This document shows positions 27,293 through 40,829 of a stretch of DNA of 64,000 nucleotides, piece after piece. Source of the stretch: Oreocharis arfaki (taxonomy: Eukaryota > Chordata > Aves > Passeriformes > Paramythiidae); assembly GCA_013398015.1 (NCBI GenBank), contig VZRR01002165.1:62001-126000 (forward strand). The letters run 5' to 3'. Each line of letters starts with the position of its first letter. The stretch's first letter is position 1. The notes beneath the pieces are model-generated. The model made no database searches. It was not told the DNA's origin and saw nothing but the letters and a program-made list of their open reading frames with translations. The position numbers were made by a program, and so were the translations under genes.

Positions 27293-30200
27293 CTGTTCTC
27301 CCAGGTGGAGTTGCTTACTACCTTTGCTCTCTTGCAGCAGCAATTGGAAAAGCTGAGTGAAAGGTAAGGGAGGGTATTAAAAGGTTGGCTGGAGGCTAAG
27401 CTGAAATAATACAGCACTTTGGGGAAATAGTTCATGTTGGACACTTTAGATGCACATTAACCACACAGGAGGAAACAGCTACAGATTTTGAGAGGTTAAT
27501 TACTGCGAGTGAAACAAACCAGCAAAGGTGGTGTCAAATTAGCCTACCTGACTGTGTCTTATGAGCAACTGAAACACTGATACGGATTGTGGAAACTAGT
27601 TAAGTTTAGAATCAGTCTTGACAAATAACGTGTTAATTATCTTATTAGTTACATTTAACCCAATGATATTAATTAGATACATTTTAAAATTCAGTTTTAT
27701 CATTTATTATCAGCAAAAGTCACAGTTTTCTGAAAAAAAAAGTCTCTTAAAATAGAAGTTCCACTTCAGTATTCTGACCAGTATGGCAACATATATCCTG
27801 TTTCATGACAGAGATCGTGATCCAAGCCAGAACAACGAGACGTGGCAGAATCAATGTACTTAAGTTCAGAGACATGATCCTGCACCCTGTGACATAACTG
27901 ACTCTGCAGACATCTTCCCTTTAGGTTCTTCACACATCTACAGTCATGACAAGAGCTACCTCACATTGCTTGGGGATGATTAGATGCAAATCCAGTCAGT
28001 GCCCTGTTTAAATCCCTATGGAAATTCCCTGGTGGAGATTCTCAGGGTGCAACTAGTAAAGGATCACAGACAAGTTCCAGCTGCTCGTTCTTTAATTTGC
28101 ACCCTGAGGAAGAACTACTACCCTCCTTCCATGTACTAATGTAGAGGCCAGAGGATTTGTGCAGGAAATGGGAGATATGAATTGGTTTTCCTTGTCTGCC
28201 AGAAGGATTTAAAGCCATGGCTTCTCAGGACAGAGCTACATTAAGTACAGTTCGTGTGATATTTTGAAAGAAAAATGTGTGCTTCTGACCACAGGGCAGG
28301 AAACGAAGAGCTTCCAAGGAGAAGGTGTAATCCCTCACAGCACTGAGTAAAGGCTTCCCTCTCCTGTCTCTTACCTTCTGTGCAATCACTTCTGTCAAAA
28401 GCTTTTCTTGATTTGCCAGAATGCAGCAGTTTCCAACTCCGGGGTTTTGGATGTGGTTCAAGGAGTTTAACTCTCTATATAAAAGATACCTCAGTGCCTG
28501 ACAGGATTTACTACGCCTGGGTCTAAGCCCCTACAACAGAAATAAAACTGCAACTAGCTCAGGTGACTTGAATTCATTACTAGATCCTCAATTAATAGAT
28601 TTGCAGCAATTAGTAAAGGAGGAAGTTTCTCAGCAGAGGTGTCAGATTGCTGTGTACATAATGCATATCCCAATGATTACAAGGAGTTAAGATGACCCGT
28701 GCATGCCAGAGCACTCTTGACTCTACCCCCAGCTGATTTTGCATCATGTGTGCTGGAAATGTAGAACAAAGCTCTGCTCCTGCTCTGTGTCTGTCCCTTC
28801 TGCAAGCCCTAAGAGTTAGCTGACCTTTTCCATTTGTGGGTGGCAGGCATCCAGCTGTCCATCTCAGAGGCACAGCTTGTTTTATGTGACAAGGCTAAAT
28901 GCACACCGAGAGAATCTTAATCTCACAGGATGGGTCTTTACTAACTGTTGTCTCAACAAAAGCTTAGCAAGGGCTAGAGATTTATAACTGGACTGCACTG
29001 CTGACTTAATCAGGAAAGATGCATGAACCTCTTGCAAGCTGTAATCTATGTGCGGTAAAACCAAGGCACCAGGAATTACGTTGGTTTTTTTCAGAGTATC
29101 GTGGGCATGGGAGCCTCTTTGATTGAAAGATTCAGCGTGCCTGAGACGTTCAGGGAAAATAAAGCACTTCTGAGATTCCAACAGAGAAATGGGTGTGTAA
29201 CAAGGAGTAAGATTTTTCTTTGTCTAAATTGTAATTTCCCTGATAAATGCCTGGGTTTTTTACACGCAGGTTCTTAACCTCAGGTCATTCCATTCCTGCT
29301 GAGAGGAAACGCATACTATCTCAGTACTGGGTTAATGGAACTATGAGCTTTTTGAAGCATGAATAGCATTTGCTGTTATCTGGCTGAAGTGTACTGTCCA
29401 GACAGATTTTTCTTGTGGTTAACCATCCTCCACTGAATAAAACGCATTTTGACATGTCTATATGCTGTTTTATGCTAATAACTATTTAATCACTTTGTTG
29501 AAAATAACTCTGTAACATACCCCTCAAAGTTCTGTTTCCTGTCAGCCAGTGAAATCATCTAATTTTCTGATAATTTAAGATATTCTACCACACATATTTC
29601 CTCTTCATCAAGGTTTAATTCTGTTAGGCTCCATTTACATGTACCTAATCTGACTAATTGGACAGGATGTCCTAATAGCCAAACTTCTGCAGAACTCAGG
29701 GGATAATTTAGGTCTGCAAAAAGGTTGTTATATCTCAATTTGTGATTCATTAAAACACAGGAATTTTGAAATCTTGCTTAATATCCCCTTTTAATCTTTT
29801 CATCACATACAACAAAATTAATCTAAGAGATTTTTTTTTATATCATTGATAAGGATGTTCTCTGTATTTTCTATTCTGTGTCTTGCATCTTGTACATCCA
29901 ATGGCACTGCCAAGAATCTGACACAGAGGTACCTTGGGGTTTTCATGATGAAGTGGAAAGAAATTAGGAACTGCAGGAAATCTGTGAAAGAAAGTGCAAC
30001 ACAACTGAAAAGCACTGTGAGGTCAGGTTGCAGAAGTGTGATCCCACATGTGGGTGGAGGCGAGGGAAAGGAGCTGTCAAACTTGCTATCGTATTTTTTC
30101 CTGAACCAATAAAAGCAGCCTGTCTGTTCAAAGCAAGGTAATCAGCATTGCAAAACCTGGTGAAACATTTTCCTCGAGGGAGGCACTGCAGGATGAGGTC

Positions 30201-31155
30201 ACCATGGTTTGTGGAGGAAGGTATGGAAAGGTTGGAAGTCATTTCAAAACACAGAGATGGCTGCTCTTATTAACTTGTGCTCAGTGCCCTTTGTGTCCTG
30301 TCAATCCCACATTGCCAGAGGACTGTTGGGATACCCAGCTCTCTGAGCTGGCCTGGTCAGCCACACAGGTACAGCTCATATGTTTGTGACGCTGTGAAAA
30401 CAGGAGCTGGCAGAATAAAAGAACCATGTAGGAAAGATATTTCACTTGAGCAGGTAAGGATATAGCATTGCTGTGCTTCACTGCTCAGCATGTACAACAT
30501 CTGTTGAATTCCTCTGTTTTCTGTGTCCTTGTTGACATTCACAAAATTCTATTAGACGAGTGTACGTTAGTAAAATATTCCTTTGTGGTACTGTACACTG
30601 TAATTCAGTGTTTCCATTTCTTTTAGCAGCTGACATAATAGAATAACTCTGCACTGTGATGTCCTCCAGTTGTCCTCTGCTGAAATCTAAGCTACTCCGC
30701 TGAGGGGCTGAATACAAAAGGTAATTTTCAGATAGATGTATCCCACGAAACCTTAGACAAAACTTGTTTGCATGTACAATAGATGATTACTGGACCTGTA
30801 ACCTCAAAACTTAGTCGTATTTCAAAATGGATAAATCAGTTATTTACACTTTTTATATACTGCTGCATGTGAATATCTCTAAGTAAAATGGAGACATCAC
30901 TTCAACCCTCAGTATGCTGCACATGTACATCTGCTTTGGTGTGTGCTTGCATGTACATAGTGCACTCTCTCTGTCTCTCTCCACCCTCATAAACACACAC
31001 AAGGTGGTTGTTCAGCCTGTAAAGAAAGAAATGCAGATCTGCCATTTTGATGTGTGCATTGGTTTAATTTAGTTGTAACTGGCATTTGGTGCTCTGGGGT
31101 AATTTTGAAAATTAGAGTGAAAAGTTCATGACATTTTATAATAGAATAAGGGAAT

Positions 31156-31174
31156 TTATTATTATTATTATTAT
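31156..31174. repeat. TTA microsatellite, about six units
   Basis: Perfect TTA trinucleotide repeats. The tract is likely to vary in length between individuals. Confidence 0.85.
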
Positions 31175-33416
31175 AGGAACAGGGAAAGATTGCTAAGATT
31201 GCTACTACTCTTATTAAAAAATGAGGGCCAATTCATAAAAGGGTGTTGGATAGATAGCTTAGGAAATAGGGAGCCTTTTCTTTTCTAGAGCTGAGATTAC
31301 ACTGCCACATGACAGCCATTTCACATTGCTGAACTCTGCTCCCTCATCACAAATCACATCAATAAAACAACTTCTGTTTAACAGGATTCCTGAAAGCAAG
31401 AAAGTGATTATTTGACAAAACTGCATTTCTAATTATTTGGACGGCATATATATGTTTGTATCTTTGGTTCGGTGCTTTTCCCTTTTTGAGGGATCCATGT
31501 TGGAAGAGCCATTGTTTCTTTCAATGAGCAGAATCTGAGCAGAGTAGACATCTTCATGTCTTTGAGAAAATGAAATGGCTTTGAAATCTCAGAATTTAAG
31601 CGACGCTCTGACACTGCAAGACCTCATATAGCTTCTGAAGGTACCAAGATAAAAGACAGAGCTGGGACACTCCCTGTGGTGAAAAAGAAGGGGACTTCTG
31701 TGCCTGATGTGCAGAATGTACTTCAAGTACCCAGGCTCAGAGCCTGGCCTCCTTGAGCAAAGTCTCAGCCAAAAGTGTAGTTTATACAGTACTTTGAATA
31801 TTCTAATGGCTTTCATGGATATACAGTGGGTGAAAAAGAGGTGAGGAAAGAATGTAAAGACTTTCTTTTATTTGTTTCTCCTGTAGCAGCTTCCTGCTTT
31901 GACTTTTCACCAGGATTAATGCAACTAAACATGATCATTTTACCGCATGGTTCTCCATGTGATTTTGTGTATGATCGGCCAAAGATTTTTTTCTTTCTTT
32001 TTATTCTTTAGCTTTGATCTTTTATGATCAAAACCAGAAAAGATAAGTGCACAGAAGATGCATTGCTCACAGCATCAGAAGTGTATGAAATTGGGAATAA
32101 ACCTTTAGCCAAGAGTTACTTCAAACAAATTGTGCGTAGCAAGTAAAGCTGAGCAAAAAGAGGTTGCTTGTAAAGGGGAATGCATGTGACCCCATTTTGG
32201 GGCCAAACCTTCACAAAGGCATGCTGGAAGGAATGCTGCCAACCATGGAAATTGATACTCACAGAAAGGACAAATGCCACATAGTTGGAGGAAAAATGTT
32301 TCATGGACACAAATAGAAACAGAAAATATAAACTGTAATAGATGTGTTGAATGAAGCATTCACTGTGGAGTAATTTTCCAGTGCTACTGTGACTGCTGGT
32401 GGTCTTTGTAACTTCAGACTATTTCTGTTAAGCCTGCAGATAGATATAGACAATATCTATAGGGTTGGTAAGCTTGCTATCACATAAGATTTCCTCTGAT
32501 GTGGATTAAATGTCAACAAGATGAGCATATACAGTTTATTTTCAGTTTCGAAGTTTGATAAAGACAACCAAATCAAGAAAGCAACCAACAGACATGCAGT
32601 CAAAAGCTTTTCATCTCAGCTCAGAAAACATACAAGTACAAAATTCTAAAGGGAGAAATATTTATGAATGTTTATGAAATGGTGAAGTGGTGAAGTCATG
32701 CTTTTACTTCCTAGTTTTCACAATATGTACTTTACATAAATAAATGTACTTTACTCCATAAATTTGACAATGCCCATACAGAGCAGATGACTAAAACAGA
32801 TTTGCACCAAAAGCTCTAGATTTATGCCTACAAATTGCTGAACCCAGCAGCACTGAGAGATTTGCTGTTGTAGTTGGACTTGAATGGTTCTGTCAGTTCC
32901 CATCAATACAAGTGGTGTTTGTGCAGCACGAGCCTCAACACGAACGAGAACGAAGAACGTTGTTCATTGGGGCTATCTGAAAGCCATTCTTGTGGAGCAG
33001 GCAAGAAAGAACAGCTGTTACCTCTCGTAGAGAACTTCTGTTCCTCTGCATCCATGTAGCGGAATGAGGAATTCCCCTGAGTTTTCTTCCTGGGGCATAA
33101 GCAGTGACACAGAGGCAGAGGAGAACAGGGCAGGAATGGGGCAAGGAATGGGCAGACACTTCGGCTCTGTCTCTGCCAGACCATTGACAATGAGAGATGA
33201 ATAAAATCACCACTTTCTCAGTTGCTCTTCCCAGGAAAAAGCAGAAGCATTCATCAAGTCTATGTCAGCTCCATCCTTTGGAAAAAGACACCTGAAAGTG
33301 CTGGAGGTTTATGTTATCTGCTGGTATGTACATCTGCATGAGATCCTGGTTTCCTTCCTGGTGCACACAGATCAGATTAAATCTGAAACCTAAGTAGCAC
33401 AGAACGAGTACCAAAT

Positions 33417-34030
33417 AGAATCAGAGAATGGCTTGGGTTGGAAAGGACCTCAAAGATCATTTATTTCCCATCTCCCTGCTATGTACAGGGACACCTTCCA
33501 CTATCCCAGGTTTCTCTAAGCTTCATCCTGTCCTTGAACATTTCCAGGGATGGAGAAGCCACAACTTCTCTGGGAAACCTGTGCCAGGGCCGCCCCCCCC
33601 ACCCTCACAGGAAAGAATTTCTTCCTGATATCTGATCTCAACCTGCCCTCTGGGAGTTTTAAACCATTCTACCCTGTCCTGTCACTACACGTTCTTGTAA
33701 ACAGTCTCTCTCCATCTTTCCTGCAAGTACTGAAAACTGCAATTAGGTCACCCCTGATCATGTCCTCCTCTAGACTTGCTCTATGTCCTTCCCGTCCTGT
33801 GACCCCAGAGCTGGATGCTGCACTGCAGGAGGGGTCTCGTGAGACTGGAGGGGCAGAATCCCCTCCCTGCCCTGCTGTTTTGCTGCAGCTCAGGACACAT
33901 TTGGGGCTTTTTGAACTGTGAGTGCCCATGGCTGGGTCATGTCCAGCCTCTCATTCACCAGCAACCCCAAGCCCTTTCCTGCAGGGCTGCTCTTGATCTG
34001 TTCCTCTCTCAGCCCAGTTTTACTCTGCTA
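33417..34030 (-). mobile_element. CR1 LINE 3' fragment, 5'-truncated
   Basis: Read on the plus strand, the block starts with the reverse complement of the CR1 tail (AGAATCAGAGAATGGCTTGG). It then follows the familiar CR1 order: TTGGAAAGGACCTCAAAGAT, GGGACACCTTCCACTA, a CACAACTTCTCTGGG block, GGAAAGAATTTCTTCC, GTCACTACACGTTCTTGTAA and, near the far end, CCAAGCCCTTTCCTGCAGGGC. The element therefore lies on the minus strand with its 3' end at 33417. A stretch normally present between the TCCTCTAGACTTGCT part and the CTGGATGCTGCACTGCAG part appears deleted. The reverse-transcriptase part is truncated and interrupted, so it is inactive. CR1 is the main avian non-LTR retrotransposon. Confidence 0.92.
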
Positions 34031-35744
34031 ATCTGAGTTTAGTCTACTGCTCTGTCGTATTTCCCCAGCCCCTGGCAATTAACATGGTTTAGTTTGGATT
34101 TTGGATATGCAGGGTCCTCAAAAGTCACACAGTAATTTCCTCTAGACACCTGTTATGAGCCTTACAACAGGGATGAAACAGTGGCTCCAGCAAGCTGCCC
34201 TTGGACAGCAGCTGAGATGAGACTGATGTACGTCTGTATGTCTGAGCACCAGGGCCTAGAGCCTGTAAAAGGCTCCTCAACTGTTGTCGAGAGAGTATTT
34301 CAGAGGATTAAGACCTCTGTGAATTCGTATTAAGATGTCATTTATAACTTTGCTATTCACTACTGAGCAAAATGAAAAGCCTAGCAACAAATTTTAACCG
34401 ATTTCAAAAAGGCACAGATCCAGTTTTCCTCTGAAGTGTTTTACTGACTCTCTACCAGAGTAGGTTTACTGATTCTTTGCTGGCATCCACCCAATTAGTA
34501 TGCAGAAATTAACACTAATTAGAGAGCTACAGGAGCCTGAACTTGCTGGTGTTCACAGAGCAATCTCTATTCCATTTGAGCAATGCTGCAAGGGGTTCAC
34601 GTGGAGCTGAAATGGTGTCTCCCAGCTGCAGCAATGTGCAAGTCAAAGGTAGCTGCTCTGTGTGCAACACCTTGTTTCGTGAAACAGGCTTTTACTGGAC
34701 AAGCACAGTGATGAATTCCCAGGAACTGATGCAGTATTTGTAATGGACAGTGAATAATGCAATGTCGTGAAAAGAACACGGAATTTGATGATGGTACAAA
34801 CCTGGATGCAGTCCAAAGTTCTGTCTGCAATATGCATGGTGAACCCTAGGCAAGAGATCATGTCCCCCATATGTCTCAGTTCGCACATGCCAACTTTTGC
34901 TTTTGAAGAGCTTTGAGAAGCATTTAACTACAGAAGTAGATATTTTGTATATTGGAATATGGCGAGCACATGATGCTTTATACAATGTGAGCTATGGACT
35001 TTCTTTCCTTCTTGTCCAGGAACTATGCATTTTGTTGTTGGGGGTTTTTTGTTTGTTTATGGTTTTGTTTGGGTTTCGGCTTGGTTAAGAGTTTTGGGGA
35101 TTTTTGTTTTGTTCTTGCAATTTTTAGTATTTTGTTTTTTTAAAAAAAATTGATGGCTAACATCTAAAAATGCATTTTTGTTTTTAAACTTCAGCTTAAT
35201 ATCATCTTAACAAGGCTCATTTTATTTTCATTATGTATAACTCCTATCTTACAGATTTTTTTATTTTTCTCTCTATAAGTTGGAATAACCTAGTTTAATT
35301 AGAGACAGAACTTAGAGAAAAAGCCTTTTTCAGAGCAAAGTGGTTAAATTATTTGGATTCATCACATGTGTTCTGCCCTTTAGAAGGTGTGTGTACTCTA
35401 TTAATAAAGACCAGGATGCCAGAATATGCTATAAAGACCTTTTCCCCCCCACAGATGAGGTCCTGCATGAAAAAGTCTGAACCCGCTATACAGCCAGGAA
35501 GCATGGTTTAGGTGTAATTATTTCAAGCTTAGCTGCTTTGTCAGAAAAAACCAAAAACATGATGTCCCTTGCCTGTAGTACATGTAGTGCCTTAATCCAT
35601 TTACAAGTGCTGGAGAACATTCCGTGTTCCTCAGTGGTGCCGGTTTGTACTTGCTGCTGCATCCCACCTGAGCAACAATAAATCAGTCATCTGAAATGTC
35701 ACCAGTGGGTGGATTAGTAGGTGTTAAAGAAGAGTTCATGTCCT
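34031..35744. other. Non-coding DNA with a G/T-rich tract
   Basis: No gene is supported between the two CR1 fragments. A G/T-rich low-complexity tract occupies 35031-35150 and is listed separately. The rest is AT-rich without recognisable repeats. Confidence 0.5.
35031..35150. repeat. G/T-rich low-complexity tract
   Basis: The plus strand has long T runs separated by GG or GGG (GGGGTTTTTTGTTTGTTT-like units) and very few C over about 100 bp. It is the complement of the A/C-rich tracts seen elsewhere in the window. A short open frame through it (34897-35088) encodes only low-complexity residues and is not a gene. Confidence 0.65.
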
Positions 35745-35925
35745 TGCAGGTGTGAGAGCTGCAAAGGGAAGTTCTTCACTGGGGGAGTGGTTCAGCATTG
35801 GAACAGCCTGCTCAGGGACATGGCTCTCTAAGTTCTGGTTTAGCGGGTGTGGCTGTTCAGTCAAAGGATGGACTTGATGATCTTGGAATCTTTTCCAGCC
35901 TTAAGGATTTCATGACTCTTATGCT
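35745..35925 (+). mobile_element. CR1 LINE 3' end fragment
   Basis: The block carries the CR1 terminal order on the plus strand: GGTTCAGCATTGGAACAG, CTGCTCAGGGACATGG, GGATGGACTTGATGATCTTG, then TTTTCCAGCCTTAAGGATTT. It stops at a degraded ATGACTCT instead of the usual ATTCTATG repeats. It is only the 3'-terminal part and points opposite to the larger CR1 fragment 1.7 kb upstream, so they are independent insertions. The open frame across it is not a gene. Confidence 0.88.
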
Positions 35926-36300
35926 TGCCCCATTCTTGTCTCCTTTCCTTGCAGCCTCAGAGAGCCCCTGTTGGAGTGGGAGACTGAGCTGAATTCCCCA
36001 GTGGGGGTGTTGTGCTCCAGGTGTGAGTGAAGGGGTGCTTACAGAGAGCTGTGTGCTCGTGCTGCTTGGTACCCCTGCCTTGGGAGGCCCCAGCTGCTGT
36101 GTGTAGCTGTAACTGTGACTGAGATAACAAGCTGTGCTAAATTCAGCCGGCAGGGAGCCACGCTGGAGTGGCTGCACAGTTTCCAGGCTGAAGCTGGGTT
36201 ATGATCCACAAGGCTGAGCAGAGCCAACGCTGGGTTGCCTGTGCCCTTTCATCCGCACTGCTTGTCTTTCGGCAGACTGGGGAAGATGGTAATGGATCAG
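35926..36300. other. GC-rich patch after the CR1 fragment, unassigned
   Basis: The sequence is GC-rich with words such as CCTTGGGAGGCCCCAGC and frames open on both strands. It could be part of an older retroelement, but I cannot match it to a family. No protein is recognised. Confidence 0.35.
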
Positions 36301-36388
36301 CAACACTTGGTGTACATTTGGAAGGTGACTTTTCTGAACACGGTGCATGGGAAATGCTTATTTCCTCCACCTCCTCCCTTTCCAAATT

Positions 36389-36402
36389 AAAAAAAAAAAA
36401 AA
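36389..36402. repeat. 14-A homopolymer
   Basis: A run of 14 A on the plus strand, followed by a short GA-rich part. There is no AATAAA directly before it and no recognised parent sequence. Confidence 0.8.
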
Positions 36403-39400
36403 GAAAGAATGAGGTCCTGCATAATCTTGAAAACTCATGTAAATACATGAAGTTTGCTGTTTATCCACAAGACATCTTATATGCCAGATATATATAAAGA
36501 TGAATTGTTATAACAGAAGAGTTGCTTATTATGATCTAAGGGAATAGATGGGGTTAAAAATAAAGGTACAAATTACAGTGTAATATAGTTGAAAAACGAT
36601 AGGCATCTTTTGGCACATAAACCCTTCATCAGTTTGGATAGGTGTTTATTTTTCAAATTTTGTGATAACTTTTGTGCCTGAAAATGTCTGTGTTTCTGTG
36701 ATAGTATCAGCTGGTCCAAGATGAAATCACAGTATGAGAATATTCAAAAATTTTAGTGCGGAATAAGCCTGTCTTCACATACATAATGACAGCTTGTTTC
36801 AACTTGGATACATCTGGCTGTATCAGACTTCTAGGCTAAGCCAAACAAGTTTATTTGGAATACTGGGAATTGAATTTGTTAGTTTGGACTGCAGAATGAG
36901 ACAAGCGCAACCCACAGAAATTTTGCCTCTTTCCCTAACTGCCTGGTGAAAGATAAACCGATTTCATTGTGATCCAAAGATAATGAGAAGTTGTGCAGAT
37001 TTAGGCGAGCACTTCTGTCTTGAATCTGATGCTGTTCCAATTTGCATCAGCTGGGTTCAACCATGTTCTCACAAATTCTTTTATGTTCAACTTTTCTATT
37101 CACTGGATTCCTCATATAAATGTTATATTTTATAGAAGCTTTCAAGAAACAAATGAAACACAAGCACCTGCATTTGCACCCACCCTTGATCAGAGGAGAG
37201 GTACATCATTTAATGCGAGCTGAACCTGTGCACTTCCCTCATTCTGCACCCACTCGTGATGTGATCTGACAGCGTGGCTGAGACCTGCTCATGACAGCAC
37301 TGCCACTCCTGTGAGTGGGTGAAAAAATGGGTGTAAGGGAACTGAACTGATAGGGCAATATCCTTCAGATTTCTTCATGTCCATTGGACTAGTATGAACT
37401 AAATGTGATATCGCAAAACAATGTCCTGTAGAATGATCTAGAAGACATCACTGGGGGAACTTCAAACCTGTTTAACTCCACTGATTCCTGCGATATTTTC
37501 AACAAACATGAATGGTGAAAGTTCCAAGCCAACTTGCTTGTTTCTGGGATTTGGATCGCTGATTTCCCTAGTCATGAGATATTTTTTAACTCATGTCTGT
37601 TAGTTGCTTTATTTTCAAAGTTGTCCTTATTAGACAGCCAATATCTGTGCATCAAATAGTTCCTGAACACAGATAACCATCCAATGAAAGGATGGGAAAA
37701 GTAACTGCTTGTTTATCTATAAGAAATTACTGTGGGCAATTTTTCTCAAGGAAAATCACCTTTCACGTGAAGAATGAATTATTGTGGTCACACTGGCAGG
37801 AGTTTGACTGTTACAGAGTTTTCATGTGGATAGTGAAACTGCCAAATATAGGAGCAAAAGGCCTATAATTTTAGTCTTAGGTGGAATATGTGGTGACTTC
37901 CATGGTCATGGTGCTCCACCATTGGATTCATGGTATGGATATACTGTAGAGAGGCTTTCTTTGAATCAAGGACAGGGTGACTTCTACAAATCTACCAGTA
38001 AGGGCTACTATGCAGCTCATGGAGTAAACAAATTAAGGAAGAATTAATAAACTGTGTCACAGAAATGAGCATGAGGTGGAATCACCCCAAGGGACCTAAA
38101 AACGGTGTTCCATCAGATGGACTACAGCAGAAACATCATCTGATCAGAGCAATGGAGGCTTTTCTGTACAACTATAAATGTGCATGGCCTTGTCTGTCCT
38201 GGAATTTTTTTAGGTATTTCCCAGTATCTTGTTTAGGAAAATCCTTCCTGATACATTTCTGTTTCTGCACTTTCTTCTTTCAAAGCTCACTGCTTCGGAA
38301 ATCTTAGCGAGAACTCCATTAATAGAGCACTTTCAGCAGAGGAGAAAGGAAAATTAACCAGTGAAGTTGGCTGGCTTGGTTTTTCATTTTGTTTTATTCT
38401 TTCTCTGTGATAATGTTGCTGTCAATTAAAATTGAATTTCTCAGATATAAATGTTGGCATCCTTCAAACTTTACTTTCTCTTCCAGAACTCTATGGACAA
38501 ACACTAGAGACTGACTATAGTCTTCTTCAAGGTAGTCTGAGAGCTTTCCTCATGAGACTCCAATCTCTGTCCAAAAGCACATTGTAAAAACTACCTTCGC
38601 TTCGTCTTGAGGTGGAGTTACAACAAATTTGTTTTAATCAAAGTGTTTAAACTTTCAACCTGCTGATTTTTAACTGTATTCAGCACTGCACAAAACAAGT
38701 GCAGAAAATTGCATATCTATTCTTATGATTAAATTTGACTATGCTTAAGTTATTGGACTAAATGAGCTGAATTTAATCTACTCTTTTCAAGTCCCTGGAA
38801 CTAGTGCTCAAAACATGAAAGTGTTTATCATGCATGATTGTTTTTCCTTTGTAGTGTTCTTCATTACCTCTCTTTGCATTCTGCTTTCTACGCGGTCTAA
38901 ACTCCCTTATAAGTATCAAAATTAATTTCAGCACACCAGAGAAGCAGCAGTAAGAAATAAGTGCTTGTTTTGTGATACACAAAGACTTATATGAGTCTTA
39001 CTTTATGAAAAATCAGTCAAATAAATAGAAGACCTTGGCAGGCAGAAAATAAGTCACCCCAAACCCTTGCTGTTTCGGAGCCTTTTGTATTTGAAGGACT
39101 AAGCTGTTTTTGCTTCTACTCACAGACACTGAAACCTCTTCTGCGCTGTCTGGCCCAGCAATCACCCATATCTCAACCTCCAGCTGACTGCATTTGCCTT
39201 CAAGCAGAGCAGTCCTTGGGGTGCTCCCCAAGAAGCAAGAGGTTTCTGGATCCTGCCCCAGGACAGCCCAGCCAGGTGCTGGCTTGTGCAGAGCTCGTGG
39301 GGCTGGGAAGGCACCAGGGGCTGCATCCCCCTGCCAATCTGCCAGTGGGGATCACTGCTCTGCCTTGATGCTTTGGGTTTAGTTTGGTTTTAAATTCCTG

Positions 39401-40829
39401 AATGTTCAAAGAGACCTTGAACTTAATTTAACCAGACACCGGTCAGTGATTTATTTCTTCTAGAACATGAGATAATTGCTTGAAATTTGAAATGTTTGTG
39501 TGGATTTTCAATTCCTCTTGACCTACGTAAAATCCCAACCAGTCCTCCAGAGGGGAAAAGTTCTTTTCCTTGTTAGAACTGCATGTTGACATCAATTAAG
39601 CAGTATGAGGACCTTTAACCAGACCACCGTGAAGGCGAATGCAATGAATATTCAATACAATCTAACCTTGCAAAATGTGAGTGGGAAGACCCTTAAAGAA
39701 GCTGCAGCCAGCTGTGTCATCCATCGTTTTTCAGGTCAACATTGCATGGATCACAGCTAAATTCATTGCTATTGTCTGTCCTATCTCTCAAAGTCTCCAG
39801 TTGCAGATACCTAGAGATAGATTGGACTCCTCCTGCAATAATTAGTTTTTCTTTTAAGGGCCATGTATTACCCTTTAGGTTTAAATTGCACGAGGATGGC
39901 TGCAATCCCTCTAATGATTGATATCAAACTCCTCACAGTTGCAGTGGGTTAATAAAGCTTTCAAGTAACATGAGAAAATATGAACCATGGTTATAAACAT
40001 GAGCAAATTAAGCTGATCTTGAAGCAATCAACAGGGTACTAAGGAGAAAATATTCGCTAGGCTGTGCCCTAAGCTGATCTAGGCAGCCTTTTCCTTATTT
40101 TACAGTTGTAATTTATTCTGCAAATAACGTCCTTTGACTAACAAAAAGCTGTGTGAGACAGGAGAGGAAGTGTCTGCCACGATTCCCTTGTGATCCCTTC
40201 TTGGATGCATTTGTCAGAACGGCAAAGTGCAGACAGGGCACATGCTCTTCTGCAAAAGGGGAGATAAACTGAGCACCTGCAGAATTTGTGCTGAGATAGA
40301 TGTCACAAGTTGCCTGTTAATCTGCTTTGTAACAGATAATTGTAACTGTGAGACAATTTATAAGCTCCTGCGATAGCAGATAAGAAAGAGTTAATGGAAT
40401 GACCACTTTTTCCACGGAATGACTATTTTTTTCCCCTCCACCTTCATTTATTCCCTCACTATGATTACAAAGCTAATTAGTGGCAGCTTTCCTAAAAGGC
40501 AGCAGCCCAGCTACAAAGGCACAGCCTGGCACTTGGCCAGGGAAATATTTGAGGCAGGAGAAGAGTGCCACATATTGCCATATTTTCCTGACCGAGATGA
40601 TGGGAGGCAGAGAAACCAGGAGCAGCGTTTCTCTGCCTGTTCCAGACCCGTTAGTCTTGCCCCTGCCGAGAAGCCCAGGTTTGGATTCCTCCTTCTCCCC
40701 CAGGCGTGGAGGCAACAATCCCAACACGAAAGAATTAAACATAACATGGGAGAAAACCTGAAAACTGTTCAAGGAATTAGAGGTTTCCGTGATTGATTTA
40801 TTATTTTTTTAACCCAGAATTAGGGAGAA
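36403..40829. other. Non-coding DNA, GC rising toward 40.5 kb
   Basis: No gene is supported. Two plus-strand frames at 37826-38047 and 38065-38307 sit in different phases and match nothing I recognise. GC-richer patches at 39060-39380 and 40480-40790 have frames open on both strands (up to 125 codons at 40419-40796), again without recognisable protein content. Non-repetitive stretches near 39400-39700 and 40300-40450 look enhancer-like. Confidence 0.4.
37826..38047 (+). other. Unrecognised 73-codon open frame
   Basis: The frame starts at ATG or an alternative start and encodes a soluble-looking peptide with a glycine- and aromatic-rich middle (GGICGDFHGHGAPPLDSW). It ends with TAA near a possible AATAAA. 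No intron-exon signals, promoter or homologue are apparent. It could be a fragment of an old retroelement or pseudogene, but chance is more likely. Confidence 0.12.

Larger units (their letters stand above)
24501..33416. other. AT-rich non-coding DNA, simple repeats only
   Basis: No gene, known RNA or recognisable interspersed repeat was found. Simple sequences include a TA/TG tract at 25050-25076, a 13-T run at 27280-27292, a CT-rich stretch at 30964-30982 and a TTA microsatellite at 31156-31174. Open frames stay at or below about 100 codons. Confidence 0.5.

Noticed and set aside
33428..33921. Open frames across the CR1 block (up to 123 codons)
   Set aside because: They lie on the strand opposite to the element's coding direction and simply read through the reverse complement of the CR1 3' end.
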